Shown: positions 54,300 through 64,000, counted from the stretch's first letter. The stretch: DNA of 64,000 bases from Erwinia rhapontici (GCF_012271765.1 NZ_VRKO01000014.1:1-64000); one strand, 5' to 3'. Numbers and translations are program-made. Notes: a model not told the origin generated them from the sequence alone.

Positions 54300-55087
54300 T
54301 TTGTGTTTGCTCCCCTAAAGGCGGTGTGGGTAAAACCACCATGGCAGCCAACCTTGCTCACGCCCTCGCTCGTGGCGGCAGTAAGGTGCTGGCGATCGAT
54401 TTTGACGTGCAAAATGCGCTGCGCCTGCACTTTGGTGTTCCGCTGGCCGATAGCCGTGGTTTTGTGGCGAAGTCCGCCGAATCTTCTGACTGGAGTCAGT
54501 CCATTCTTACCACGGGTGGCAATATTTTTGTTCTGCCTTATGGCGAGGCGACAGAAGAGCAACGTGTTGAATTCGAAGAGAATTTAACCAAGGATTCTAA
54601 CTTTCTTGCGCGTGGTCTGCATACGGTCCTGAACTATCCCGGGCTGGTGATCATCGCTGATTTCCCTCCGGGTCCGGGTCCGGCCCTTAAAGCTATGGCT
54701 GCACTGGCCGATATGCATTTAGTGGTTATGCTGGCAGACACGGCCTCACTGTCTCTGTTACCACAAATTGAAAATGAGAAAATGATTGGTGGCCCACTCA
54801 ACCACCGTGATGGTCATTATTTCGTTCTTAATCAAAGCGATAGCCGCCGCAATATCAGCCGGGATGTTACCGCTTTCATGCAGCAACGCCTCGGCGACAA
54901 GCTGATGGGCATCGTCAACCGCGATGAAAGCGTGGCGGAAGCCAATGCTTCCCAGCAGTCTATTTTTGATTTTAGCCCGGTCTCTGCCGCGGCATTTGAC
55001 ATTGAGCTGATCGGTAAACGCCTTGCCGCGTTGCTTGACATCAAAGTCGGTGACGGTGAAATGCACGCCCCGCTAAAGTCCCGCTAA
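54290..55087 (+). CDS. bcsQ: BcsQ, MinD/ParA-like ATPase for cellulose synthesis
   Basis: A 265-residue SIMIBI ATPase. The deviant Walker A CSPKGGVGKTTMAANLAHAL begins at residue 6, Walker B-like LVIIADFPPGPGP at about 122. BcsQ localises the cellulose machine to the pole in E. coli and is essential for cellulose there. It overlaps bcsO and precedes bcsA by 95 bp. Confidence 0.94.
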   Translation: MPLVCVCSPKGGVGKTTMAANLAHALARGGSKVLAIDFDVQNALRLHFGVPLADSRGFVAKSAESSDWSQSILTTGGNIFVLPYGEATEEQRVEFEENLTKDSNFLARGLHTVLNYPGLVIIADFPPGPGPALKAMAALADMHLVVMLADTASLSLLPQIENEKMIGGPLNHRDGHYFVLNQSDSRRNISRDVTAFMQQRLGDKLMGIVNRDESVAEANASQQSIFDFSPVSAAAFDIELIGKRLAALLDIKVGDGEMHAPLKSR

Positions 55088-55182
55088 CCGCCGGAATATT
55101 GCCAGGCAGGGATGCCTGAAGACGCGCGGTCCGATTATTTGGGGCTGCCACGAACTATAACAATCCGTATTCAGGATGACTT

Positions 55183-57282
55183 ATGAATAAAGTCATGTTT
55201 TATCTGCTGCTGCTGATATTATCCCCCTTAGCCGCAGTGATCATCATCACGCCGATGGATAGTCAGAAACAATATATTTTCGGCTTAATCTCTATCGCGA
55301 TCCTGTTCTTATTAGGGATCAGTAAGAGCAAAAAAATCTCGCTGGTGATGGTGATTCTCTCCGCAATGATGTCTACGCGTTATATTTACTGGCGCGCAAC
55401 GGAAACGCTGCATTTTAATTCTGAAGTAGAAGCCATTCTCGGTATCGGGTTATTTATTGCCGAACTTTATGTCTGGCTGATATTAATCCTCGGTTATCTG
55501 CAAACCTCATGGCCGCTTAAACGTACTATTGAGCCAATGCCGGACGATGTCAGCCTGTGGCCAACCGTGGATGTTTACGTCCCCAGCTATAACGAAAGCC
55601 TGGATGTGGTGCGTGATACCGTGCTGGCCGCCCAGTGCATCGACTACCCGCGCGATAAGATTAAAATTTATCTGCTTGATGACGGTAAGCGCAGCGAATT
55701 TGCCCGCTTTGCCGCCGATGTGGGCGTGGGTTACATCACCCGTGATGATAACCGCCATGCGAAAGCCGGTAACCTCAACCACGCGATGAAAATCACCAAA
55801 GGTGAACTGATCTGCGTGTTTGACTGTGACCACGTCGCGACCCGTACTTTCCTCCAGGCGACCGTGGGTGCCTTCCTGAAAGATGAAAAGCTGGCGCTGC
55901 TGCAAACGCCTCACTACTTCTATTCACCGGACCCGTTTGAACGCAACCTCAAAGCCGCACGTGACATTCCTAACGAAGGCGCATTGTTCTACGGCCCGGT
56001 ACAGCAGGGTAACGATAACTGGAACGCGACTTTCTTTTGCGGTTCCTGTGCGGTGATCCGCCGTTCAGCGCTGGAAGAGATTGGCGGCTTTGCGGTTGAA
56101 ACCGTCACCGAAGATGCGCATACCGCGCTGAAAATGCAGCGTCTGGGCTGGGGCTCTGCCTTCCTGGCGATCCCGCTGGCGGCCGGTCTTGCGACCGAAC
56201 GTCTGGGCCTGCATATTGTTCAGCGTACCCGCTGGGCGCGGGGCATGACGCAGATTTTCCGCGTCGATAACCCACTGCTGGGCCGGGGTCTGAAATGGCA
56301 GCAGCGTCTGTGCTATCTCAACGCCATGCTGCACTTCCAGTTTGGTCTGCCGCGCGTCATCTTCCTGACGGCACCGCTGGCCTACCTGCTGTTTAACCTG
56401 AACATTATTCACTCATCAGCCAGCCTGATCTTTGCTTATGTGCTGCCGCATCTGGTGATGTCGCTGTATGTTAACTCCCGAATGAATGGTCGCTTCCGTG
56501 CCACCTTCTGGGGGGAGATATACGAAACGGTGATGGCATTCCATCTGGTGATCCCGACCTTCCTGACCATGATTTCACCGAAGCACGGTAAGTTTAACGT
56601 GACGGATAAAGGCGGCCTGCTGGATGTCGGTTTCTTCGACTTTAACATCGTTCGTCCACATGTGATCTGCGCCCTGCTGCTGCTAGTGGGTGTGGTCAGC
56701 GGCATCATCCGCGCTACCGCCCATGATTACTTTGGCGTTGACCCTTACGTGATTGCGCTAAACGTCGGCTGGGCTTTCTTCAGCCTGATTATTCTGATGG
56801 CCGCCATCGCCGTTGCGCGTGAGACCAAGCAGGTGCGTAAAACCATCCGTATTGATGTCAGTCTGCCGGTCGTAGTGCATTACGCCAGCGGCATCTCTTC
56901 GCGGGCCACCACCATCAACCTGTCGATGGGGGGGGCGCAGATTCAGGCCCCGGACCAGCGTCATGAAAACGATGAGATTGAAGCGATTGATGTCATCCTG
57001 CAATCCGGTGTGATCTCCATCCCTGCGCAGTTTATCGGTGCTGAAGATGACGTCATCCGTCTGCAATTCCACGAAATGCCGCTGTCGCGCCGCCGTGAAC
57101 TGGTGCGTGTGGTGCTGTCGCGTGCCGATGCATGGATTCAGCCGGAAGGACGTAAAGATAATCCGCTGCGTTCGTTGTTAACCATTATTCGTACGGTATT
57201 TGAACTGTTCTGGCTAACGTGGAAAGACCGTCGTGCCAAGAAAAAACGTCTGGCACAAGCGGAAGAGGATAGTGTGGCATGA
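55183..57282 (+). CDS. bcsA: BcsA, cellulose synthase catalytic subunit with PilZ domain
   Basis: A 699-residue inner-membrane GT2 synthase that polymerises UDP-glucose while extruding the glucan. Family D residues are in LLDDGK (about 165) and CVFDCDHV (213–216), the TED motif in TVTEDAHT (about 309), and QxxRW in QRTRWARGM (about 347–351). Eight or so spans flank the catalytic domain. The C-terminal PilZ domain has RKTIR (about 552–556) and NLSMGG, the c-di-GMP binding pattern RxxxR and NxSxxG, so the enzyme should be switched on by c-di-GMP. It lacks the long N-terminal extension of the E. coli protein, as expected in type I operons. AGGA lies six bases upstream; its stop overlaps bcsB. 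Confidence 0.97.
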   Translation: MNKVMFYLLLLILSPLAAVIIITPMDSQKQYIFGLISIAILFLLGISKSKKISLVMVILSAMMSTRYIYWRATETLHFNSEVEAILGIGLFIAELYVWLILILGYLQTSWPLKRTIEPMPDDVSLWPTVDVYVPSYNESLDVVRDTVLAAQCIDYPRDKIKIYLLDDGKRSEFARFAADVGVGYITRDDNRHAKAGNLNHAMKITKGELICVFDCDHVATRTFLQATVGAFLKDEKLALLQTPHYFYSPDPFERNLKAARDIPNEGALFYGPVQQGNDNWNATFFCGSCAVIRRSALEEIGGFAVETVTEDAHTALKMQRLGWGSAFLAIPLAAGLATERLGLHIVQRTRWARGMTQIFRVDNPLLGRGLKWQQRLCYLNAMLHFQFGLPRVIFLTAPLAYLLFNLNIIHSSASLIFAYVLPHLVMSLYVNSRMNGRFRATFWGEIYETVMAFHLVIPTFLTMISPKHGKFNVTDKGGLLDVGFFDFNIVRPHVICALLLLVGVVSGIIRATAHDYFGVDPYVIALNVGWAFFSLIILMAAIAVARETKQVRKTIRIDVSLPVVVHYASGISSRATTINLSMGGAQIQAPDQRHENDEIEAIDVILQSGVISIPAQFIGAEDDVIRLQFHEMPLSRRRELVRVVLSRADAWIQPEGRKDNPLRSLLTIIRTVFELFWLTWKDRRAKKKRLAQAEEDSVA

Positions 57283-59774
57283 AGCATTTATTACTGCGCG
57301 CACTGTGCCTGAGTACAGCGCTTACCCTGGGCAGTGTTCAGGCCGATCCGACCAGCGTGACCCAGGACAGCAGCGCGCTGTCTGATATTCCGCCGCCGGC
57401 CGATGTCGGTGCGGCTGCGGAACCTGTTGCACCGTCTGCTGAGTTACAAGAAAACGATCAGCCTGCCGCTGCTGCGGAAGGCGACTTACCTGCGGGCGAA
57501 GAAGCCGCACTGCCGCCGGGGACTAATGAGGGGCTGCCTGCGGGCCTGCCACCGTTACCGGCCCCGGTGATGGACGATGCGGCGCCAGCAGAAACGGTGA
57601 TGCTCAACCAGCCGCTGACCAGTACGGTCAGCGTGGCGCAGATGGGCCAGACGCAGGGTATTACACTGACCGGCGGACAGTTGCAGTCAGGCATCGTCTT
57701 TACACTGCCGACGGATGAAGTCATCACCAATGCGCGTCTGAACCTGTCGCTGAAAGTGTCACAGGCACTGGCAGCGCGTAACACCTCGCTGCAACTGATG
57801 CTGAACGGTCAGCCACTGGGCACCTTGCCACTGAGTGCGTCCGACCGTGCCAGCGAAGATTATCAGCTGGATATTCCCGCTGCGATGGTGGTATCGAGCA
57901 ATAACCTGAGCTTCAAAGTTAACGATGCAGACCAGTTAATCTGTGAGCGCGATAGCGATCAGCTGTATCAGGTGACAATCCTGCCGAAAACCACGCTGTC
58001 GCTGGAAGGCCAGCAGTTGAACATCGGCACCAGCCTGCGTAATTTCCCACGTCCGTTTATTGATCCCCTGCGGATGAGTCCGTCCAGCGTTGCCATGATC
58101 TTCGGCGAAAATGTGACGCCAGGTGAAGTCAGTGCAGCGGCGATCCTGTCATCCTGGATGGGGATTCAGGCAGACTATCGCGGCATCAACTTCCCGGTGA
58201 TTCGTGGACAACTGCCCGAGAAAAACGGCGTGGTGTTTGGTCACCCCGGCGAGAAAATTGGCAGCCTGACGTTACCGGACAGCGAAGGTCCGTCACTGCA
58301 AATCGTGAATAACCCGGATAACCCGGTCTATAAACTGCTGCTGATTATCGGGAAAACCGACGACCAGCTGCGTCAGGCGACCTGGCGACTGATCCAACCC
58401 CTCAGCGTGGATGAGTCTACGCTGGCCGTGTCTCCGCAGAGTATGCCGCTTCGTCAGCCTTACGATGCGCCACGCTGGATTAATACCGACCGCCCGGTTC
58501 GCCTGAGCGAGCTGCTGCGTAAAGATCAGAACCTGACCACCACCGGCCTCTGGCACGATGCGCTGCGCGTCAACTTCCGCGCCGCGCCAGATCTGTTCCT
58601 GTGGGACGGTGACAGCATTCCGGTGCAGCTGAACTATCGCTTCCCGTCAGAAAGCTGGATTGATGAAGATCGTTCCCTGCTCAACGTCACGCTAAACGGC
58701 ACCTTCCTGCGTAACCTGACGGTGAACAAAGTGGGCCTGCTGGAGAACATCTGGCATCGCCTTGGCGGCGATGCACGTCAGGAGAAATACAGTCTGAGAC
58801 TGGACCCGTACCTGATTTACGGCGACAACCAGATGCAGCTCTATTTCAACATCAAACCCAAGGCCAGCGCCCCCTGTAGCGTGCTGACCAATAACAACAT
58901 TAAGAGCCGGATTGAGGATGATTCGTTTATCGATCTGAGTCATACCCGTCACTTTACGCTGTTGCCGAACCTCTCTTACTTCGTGGGTGCCTCTTTCCCG
59001 TTCTCGCGTCTGGCTGACTATTCGCAGACGGTGCTGCTGCTGCCCTCAAACCCAACCGATGCTGAAATCAGCACGCTGCTGGATATGGCAGGGCGTTCGG
59101 GTAATGCAACGGGTGCGGCGCTGAGTCAGAACAGCGTGATGTTTGGTATTCCGACGACCGGCACACTGCGCGGTCGTCTGGAAAACAGCGATATTCTCTC
59201 GGTATCCACGCTGTCGCAGGCCAGCTTTAACCGCGAGATGCTGGAGAGTTCACCGTATGAGCTGAATAACCATACGCTGGGCGTTAAAGTCCCGAATATA
59301 CTGGATAACCTGCGTGGCTGGCTGACGGGTGACTGGTATCGCCAGACGCTGGATGCTGACCGTTACTTCTCGTCAAATGAAGACTGGCGTGGCTTTATCA
59401 GCTATCGCTCACCGTGGAACAGCAGCCGCCTCGTGGTCATGACGGTGGCAACGGATGATAACCAACTGGCCCGTTTGCATACCGACATGACTTCATCGCG
59501 GATTAACGCCGGTATTCGTGGCGATACGGCGATCATTACGGATGAAAACGGTATTCGCAGCTTCCGCGTTGGCGCGCAGTTCCCGAGCGGGCAGATGCCG
59601 TGGTACATGATGGTCGTGTGGTATGCCAACCAGCATGCGGTATTGCTGTCGTTGCTGGCGCTGTTCTGTTCAACGGTGGTGGGCCTGAGTGTCTATGTCT
59701 TGCTGAAACGCCATGCACGGCGTCGTCTGCAACCGAATAATAATTCCAATAGCTCTGGCGAGACAAAAGAATGA
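57279..59774 (+). CDS. bcsB: BcsB, periplasmic cellulose synthase subunit
   Basis: An 831-residue protein with a signal peptide (about 1–22), a Pro/Ala/Glu-rich linker of about 90 residues, two carbohydrate-binding/flavodoxin-like repeats (from about residue 115), and one C-terminal membrane anchor (about 785–808, HAVLLSLLALFCSTVVGLSV) that associates with BcsA. The linker is longer than in E. coli. It overlaps bcsA and bcsC by four bases each (ATGA), so the subunits are co-translated. Confidence 0.95.
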   Translation: MKHLLLRALCLSTALTLGSVQADPTSVTQDSSALSDIPPPADVGAAAEPVAPSAELQENDQPAAAAEGDLPAGEEAALPPGTNEGLPAGLPPLPAPVMDDAAPAETVMLNQPLTSTVSVAQMGQTQGITLTGGQLQSGIVFTLPTDEVITNARLNLSLKVSQALAARNTSLQLMLNGQPLGTLPLSASDRASEDYQLDIPAAMVVSSNNLSFKVNDADQLICERDSDQLYQVTILPKTTLSLEGQQLNIGTSLRNFPRPFIDPLRMSPSSVAMIFGENVTPGEVSAAAILSSWMGIQADYRGINFPVIRGQLPEKNGVVFGHPGEKIGSLTLPDSEGPSLQIVNNPDNPVYKLLLIIGKTDDQLRQATWRLIQPLSVDESTLAVSPQSMPLRQPYDAPRWINTDRPVRLSELLRKDQNLTTTGLWHDALRVNFRAAPDLFLWDGDSIPVQLNYRFPSESWIDEDRSLLNVTLNGTFLRNLTVNKVGLLENIWHRLGGDARQEKYSLRLDPYLIYGDNQMQLYFNIKPKASAPCSVLTNNNIKSRIEDDSFIDLSHTRHFTLLPNLSYFVGASFPFSRLADYSQTVLLLPSNPTDAEISTLLDMAGRSGNATGAALSQNSVMFGIPTTGTLRGRLENSDILSVSTLSQASFNREMLESSPYELNNHTLGVKVPNILDNLRGWLTGDWYRQTLDADRYFSSNEDWRGFISYRSPWNSSRLVVMTVATDDNQLARLHTDMTSSRINAGIRGDTAIITDENGIRSFRVGAQFPSGQMPWYMMVVWYANQHAVLLSLLALFCSTVVGLSVYVLLKRHARRRLQPNNNSNSSGETKE

Positions 59775-62700
59775 TGAAAACCAAACTCACCCCATTAACC
59801 GCCAGAATTCGTCATTGCTGGATGATTGGCAGCGGGCTTGCGCTGTCGGTGATGGCATCCCCATTGTTTGCCGCAGAGAGTAACCCGGCGATTCAGGCGC
59901 TGTTTGACCAGGCGAACTACTGGCATCAGAAAGCCCATGATGAGCTGGCGCGTGATGCGTTAAACAAAGTGCTGATGGTTGACGGCAACAACACCCAGGC
60001 GCTGTATCTGATGGCGCTCTGGTCCCAGCAGAGCGGTGACGGGGCAGCGGCGGCTAAATGGCGTGCACGCCTGAGTCAGGTGTCTCCGCAGGATTCGCGT
60101 CTGTCTGAGCTGGATAACGCACGCCAGTTGCAAACGATTCCGGCGGCGCAGCTGTCGCTGGCACGTCAGCAGGCGCGCAGCGGCAACACCGCCGCCGCAT
60201 TACAGACCTGGCGTAATACCTTTAAAGGCACCGAGCCTCCTGCCAGTGTGGCGGCGGAGTATTACCTGACAATGGCCGGTGACCGCGCCATGCTGCCGCA
60301 GGCGGTAGACAACCTGCGCCAGTTTGCAGCACAGCATCCACAGGATACGGGCGCGAAGCTGGCACTCGGTAAAGCGCTAACCTATCAGGAAGCGACCCGC
60401 CGTGAAGGTCTGCAAACGCTGGAAGGGCTGGCAGGCGGCAATGCCGATGCTGACCGCTCTCTGCGTCAGGCCCTGCTCTGGCTGGGTCCGCAAGCCGGGG
60501 ATGCCCCGCTGTACCAAAATTACCAGCAACGTCATCCGCAGGATAAGACGGTGATGGACTACTTCCGTAAAAACGTGGGCGGCGCAGCGAAAGGCCAGGG
60601 CTTTAACGCACTGAACAGCGGCGACGTCACGGGTGCGCAAACCGCGTTCGACCAGGTCCTGCAAACCAACCCGGAAGATGCGGATGCGCTGGCCGGCCTC
60701 GGCTATGTGGCGCAGCGCAGCGGTAATTACGCCAAAGCGGCTGATTACCTGGATCGTGCCGCGAAGCTGGGTGGTACTAACAGCGAGCAGCGCCAGCAGC
60801 AGGCAACAGATGCCCGTTTCTACGGTCAGCTAGCCAGTGCGCAGCAGGCGATGAAATCCGGCGACAGCGCCCAGGCGCTGAGCCTGAGTGAACCGTTAAC
60901 GCAGGCGGCGGGCGAGAAAGGCGTAGCGGCGAAGCTGTTCCGCGCTGACGTGCTGCGCCGTAATAATCAACTGGATCAGGCCGCACAGAGCTATCGTGAT
61001 GTGCTGGCGAGTGATGCAGATAACCGCCCGGCGAAAGAAGGGCTGTTCTATGTGCTGCGTCAGCAGGGCAATACCGCCGAAGCCAACACGCTGCTGGCCT
61101 CGCTGCCTTCCAGCGTGCGCGAAGCGGTGACCCCACGTCCGGTGGCGACCAGCGAGCCGGTACGTCGTGAAGCGAAACAGGCGCTGGCTGCGGGTAATCC
61201 ACAGCGCGCCATCAGCATCCTGCAACAGGGCATGCAGCGCTTCCCGGCTGACGGCTGGTTGCGCCTCGATCTGGCGCGTATTTATCAGCAGCAGGGCAAT
61301 ACCGCCGCCGCATCGGGTGTGATGCAGCCTGCCTTCCGTAACGGTGCCAGCAGCAATGAAGTGTATGCTGCTGCGCTGTTTGCCAGCGAAAGCGGTGCCT
61401 GGGCACAGGCGCAGAGCCTGCTGTCCCGCATTCCTGCTCGCAGCCAGAATGCTGATATGCGTGCGCTGGTGCAACGTGTGAACTTCAATCAACAGATGTC
61501 CGTCGCTCAACAGTATCTGGCGCAGGGCTCGAATGCAGCGGCAGCGAATACGCTGAAAGCGCTGGCGGCGAACCCGCCACAGAACCCGGCCGATGTGGGT
61601 AACCTGGCGAAAGGGCTGGCGCAGGCGGGCGATATGTCCACGGCGGTGGCTCTGGTGCGCGCGAATATGCAGCGCGGCGTGCAGGGTAATGCCGGTGACT
61701 ACGCGGCACAGGTGGCGGTACTGAACCAGGCGGGCCTGGGCGCAGAAGGGCAGGCCTTCCTCAGTAACCCGGAATTGCAGTCACGCAGCACCAGCGAACA
61801 GCTGGCAGGTCTGCGTAACGGCGGGGTGATCAATGAAGTGGATAACCTGCGCGAACGCAAACAGTATGCTGCGGCCTACGACAAGCTGATTGGTGCCCTG
61901 CAGAAAGATCCACAGAACACCGATCTGATGTTCGCGATGGCGCGTCTGTACCAGTCCGGCAAAATGAACAAAGAAGCGGCGGTGGTTTACGACTACCTGA
62001 TGACGCGCGACACCGAGACCCAGGACGCGCGCGAAGGGGCAATCAATACTGCCCTGGCGCTGAATGACGTGCCAAAAGCACGCGGTCTGGCCAGTGGCCT
62101 GCGCGGGGAACCTTCACCGGAACGTCTGCTGCTGCTGGCGCGAGTGTCCGAAGCGGAAGGCGACCACAACCAGGCGCTGAGCTATCTGCGCACGGCGAAA
62201 GGCAAGATGATTGGCCTGGATGGCAGCAGCGTGGGCAGCACGGTCGGTATTGGCGGGCTGACGTTATCAGATAACCCGTTTATCAACCGCACCACCATGA
62301 CGGTACGCAAATCACCTTCGGTGTATGGCAATACCATGCCCTGGCAGCAGGCACCGGATGCACGTGACTACCGTGATATTGAGGGTGTCAGCGGCGGCCT
62401 GACGGTGGTTGGCGGTGGCTCAGAGGCCGCCCTCAAGCAGAACCAGACGCTGCACCAGATCGACACCATGATGGACGATCTGACGAAAGATACCGGAACC
62501 TGGATGCAGGGGGGCGTGCAGATCCGTGGACGTGACGGCGAAAACGGCTTAAGTAAGCTGACCGAAGCCAAAGCCCCGCTGGTGTGGTCAAGTTCTCCGC
62601 TGGGTGATGCGCGTTTTGAGTTTACCGTAACGCCAATGACGCTGAGTGCGGGTAGTGCTGATGGGGATGCTTATCGCCGTTCAGGAACAGGTGCGATCCA

Positions 62701-63817
62701 GCAGGGTGTAAATAATTTGGTCTCGACTATAACGGGCGAAGCCAATGACACGAACACAAATGCAACACGGACGGCTTTACTCGCTGCGCATCCTGAGCTG
62801 AATATCGATGAGCTTAAATTGCTGAAGTTTGATGATTTAAATCCACTAACGTCAACGGGCTTGGATAACCTTAACTATATTGATAACAATAAAGATATCC
62901 GGAATTATTTAAAAGCCTCTTCATTCAAACCCAATGTTGACAGTGACGGTAACGGTTCTGGTGATTCACAGACAGCTTCCGGCGTAGAGCTTAACCTGGC
63001 CTTGAGTGGTGACAGCTACAAAATTGACCTCGGCAGCACGCCGCTTGGTCAGGATCTCAGTACTTTGGTCGGTGGTGTAAAGTGGGCGCCGAAGCTGACG
63101 GACTACCTGACACTGGTTCTGACCGGTGAACGCCGTGCCGTCACCGACAGCCTGCTCTCTTATGTGGGTGTGAAAGACAAGTTCACTGGTAAGAGCTGGG
63201 GTCGCGTGACCAAAAACGGCGGTAACGCGCTGTTAAGTTATGATGATGGCGATGCCGGATTCTATGTGGGCGCAGGCGGTTACAGCTATATCGGTGAAAA
63301 CGTCGCCAGCAACACCTCGTTAGTGGGGAACGCCGGTGCCTATGTGCGTCCGTTCCACTTTAATGACCGCGAGCTGAAAACCGGTATTAGCTTGAGCTGG
63401 ATGGATTTCTCTAAAAACCTCAGTTATTACAGCTACGGACAGGGCGGCTACTTCAGCCCGCAGAACTATGTCAGCGTGTCGTTCCCGGTCGAGTTTACGC
63501 AGACCTATGATGACCTGAGCGTGAAGATCGGTGGCGCGGCGGGCTATCAGTCCTATACGCAGGATAAAAGCGATTATTTCCCGAATAACAGTGATTACCA
63601 GGCATTGCTGAAAGAGCTTGTTGACGACGGATATAGCAAAGAAGATCAATATTCCGGCGGCAGCAAAAGCGGCATCGGCTATAACCTGCATGCGGGTGCC
63701 GATTACAAGATCAACAAAGACGTTACCATTGGCGGTCAGTTGGGCTATGACACCTTTGGCGACTATAACGAAAGTACAGCGCAGCTCTACTTCCGCTACA
63801 TGCTGGGAGGCAAATAA
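59771..63817 (+). CDS. bcsC: BcsC, cellulose export TPR–porin
   Basis: A 1348-residue outer-membrane exporter. Signal peptide about 1–35 (ASPLFAAE). A long TPR superhelix occupies about residues 36–810 (for example TQALYLMALWSQQSGDGAAA, EDADALAGLGYVAQRSGNYA). A C-terminal beta barrel follows, ending in AQLYFRYMLGGK. Compared with the approximately 1160 residues of E. coli BcsC it is longer. An AT-rich, Asn/Asp-rich stretch (about residues 978–1075) near the barrel start includes the run DSDGNGSGDSQ. Two ATGs are in tandem at the start (59771, 59774). Confidence 0.94.
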   Translation: MMKTKLTPLTARIRHCWMIGSGLALSVMASPLFAAESNPAIQALFDQANYWHQKAHDELARDALNKVLMVDGNNTQALYLMALWSQQSGDGAAAAKWRARLSQVSPQDSRLSELDNARQLQTIPAAQLSLARQQARSGNTAAALQTWRNTFKGTEPPASVAAEYYLTMAGDRAMLPQAVDNLRQFAAQHPQDTGAKLALGKALTYQEATRREGLQTLEGLAGGNADADRSLRQALLWLGPQAGDAPLYQNYQQRHPQDKTVMDYFRKNVGGAAKGQGFNALNSGDVTGAQTAFDQVLQTNPEDADALAGLGYVAQRSGNYAKAADYLDRAAKLGGTNSEQRQQQATDARFYGQLASAQQAMKSGDSAQALSLSEPLTQAAGEKGVAAKLFRADVLRRNNQLDQAAQSYRDVLASDADNRPAKEGLFYVLRQQGNTAEANTLLASLPSSVREAVTPRPVATSEPVRREAKQALAAGNPQRAISILQQGMQRFPADGWLRLDLARIYQQQGNTAAASGVMQPAFRNGASSNEVYAAALFASESGAWAQAQSLLSRIPARSQNADMRALVQRVNFNQQMSVAQQYLAQGSNAAAANTLKALAANPPQNPADVGNLAKGLAQAGDMSTAVALVRANMQRGVQGNAGDYAAQVAVLNQAGLGAEGQAFLSNPELQSRSTSEQLAGLRNGGVINEVDNLRERKQYAAAYDKLIGALQKDPQNTDLMFAMARLYQSGKMNKEAAVVYDYLMTRDTETQDAREGAINTALALNDVPKARGLASGLRGEPSPERLLLLARVSEAEGDHNQALSYLRTAKGKMIGLDGSSVGSTVGIGGLTLSDNPFINRTTMTVRKSPSVYGNTMPWQQAPDARDYRDIEGVSGGLTVVGGGSEAALKQNQTLHQIDTMMDDLTKDTGTWMQGGVQIRGRDGENGLSKLTEAKAPLVWSSSPLGDARFEFTVTPMTLSAGSADGDAYRRSGTGAIQQGVNNLVSTITGEANDTNTNATRTALLAAHPELNIDELKLLKFDDLNPLTSTGLDNLNYIDNNKDIRNYLKASSFKPNVDSDGNGSGDSQTASGVELNLALSGDSYKIDLGSTPLGQDLSTLVGGVKWAPKLTDYLTLVLTGERRAVTDSLLSYVGVKDKFTGKSWGRVTKNGGNALLSYDDGDAGFYVGAGGYSYIGENVASNTSLVGNAGAYVRPFHFNDRELKTGISLSWMDFSKNLSYYSYGQGGYFSPQNYVSVSFPVEFTQTYDDLSVKIGGAAGYQSYTQDKSDYFPNNSDYQALLKELVDDGYSKEDQYSGGSKSGIGYNLHAGADYKINKDVTIGGQLGYDTFGDYNESTAQLYFRYMLGGK

Positions 63818-63819
63818 GC

Positions 63820-64000
63820 ATGAGTCAGTTACAGGAACGCACCCTGCAATATTACCGTCAGCAGCAGTATCAGCCGGGCTGGTTTGATCTGCTAAGTGTG
63901 ATGATTAACGGGATGCTGAATAACGCCGGTGAGCGCGAAAGTCAGGCTTTTTTACGTCAGATGGGCGATAACCTGGCCCACCGTTACCCGCTGGGCGCGA
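63820..64000 (+). CDS. bcsD: BcsD, cellulose synthase octameric subunit (partial, runs off window)
   Basis: The first 60 residues (MSQLQERTLQYYRQQQYQPG onward, LLSVMINGMLNNAGERESQA, FLRQMGDNLAHRYPLGA) match BcsD, a periplasmic ring protein that aligns glucan chains in type I operons. GGGAGG lies nine bases before the ATG; it begins two bases after the bcsC stop. The rest is off the right edge. Confidence 0.9.
   Translation, partial: MSQLQERTLQYYRQQQYQPGWFDLLSVMINGMLNNAGERESQAFLRQMGDNLAHRYPLGA

Noticed and set aside
1-64000. CRISPR arrays, rRNA or tRNA genes, intact insertion sequences and prophage genes
   Set aside because: Looked for on both strands by repeat spacing, tRNA T-loop motif and transposase or integrase motifs; none found.

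Overview
The window comes from a gamma-proteobacterium of the order Enterobacterales, most likely a plant-associated member. This rests on the conserved eptB–dppABCDF–bcs neighbourhood, which also adjoins in E. coli, a KdgR-type pectin regulon with canonical operator palindromes, the srfABC genes, and enterobacterial codon and GC use. Genus cannot be fixed from sequence alone; the bcsO–Q–A–B–C–D (type I) operon and the short GC-rich palindromes would fit Erwiniaceae or a related Enterobacteriaceae genus.

Layout. (1) 1–7178, minus strand: a two-partner secretion pair, a CdiB/ShlB-type outer-membrane transporter followed by a very large CdiA/FhaB-type exoprotein whose C-terminal end, where a toxin would lie, is off the left edge. 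(2) 7748–25627, plus strand: a ParB-like-motif orphan, two lipoproteins, and a tightly packed operon: TerA/TerD-like membrane protein, SrfA, SrfB (Hsp70/actin-like ATPase), SrfC (P-loop GTPase), a single-pass TPR-like protein, an exported SH3–vWA protein, a LolCD/MacB-like ABC ATPase and permease, and an exported formylglycine-enzyme (SUMF1)-like protein. The last four resemble, by domain and topology, the TagQRST–PpkA envelope signalling module of type VI secretion. This is the best candidate in the window for a poorly described system. (3) 25857–27416: an orphan Hcp, a zinc amidase and an exported small protein, an Hcp–effector–immunity trio with low GC in its last two genes.

(4) 27417–35966: a pectin-oligomer island. 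kduD and a DhuI-like isomerase run right, kdgF and ogl run left, then togT, pelX (PL9) and kdgM run right. Three KdgR palindromes and a perfect CRP palindrome sit at the promoters. Together they import oligogalacturonides (KdgM, TogT), cleave them (PelX, Ogl) and convert the unsaturated uronate to 2-keto-3-deoxygluconate (KdgF, isomerase, KduD). (5) 36155–43494: an AT-rich orphan, then a minus-strand operon for an Ugp-like ABC importer plus an ADPRibase-Mn-like phosphodiesterase, a small membrane protein and a (p)ppGpp hydrolase-like HD protein.

(6) 43558–52985: ohrR–ohr peroxide defence, eptB lipopolysaccharide modification, and the dipeptide importer dppABCDF. (7) 53574 to the right edge: cellulose synthesis genes bcsO, Q, A, B, C and the start of bcsD. 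No tRNA, rRNA, CRISPR array, intact insertion sequence or phage gene was seen.
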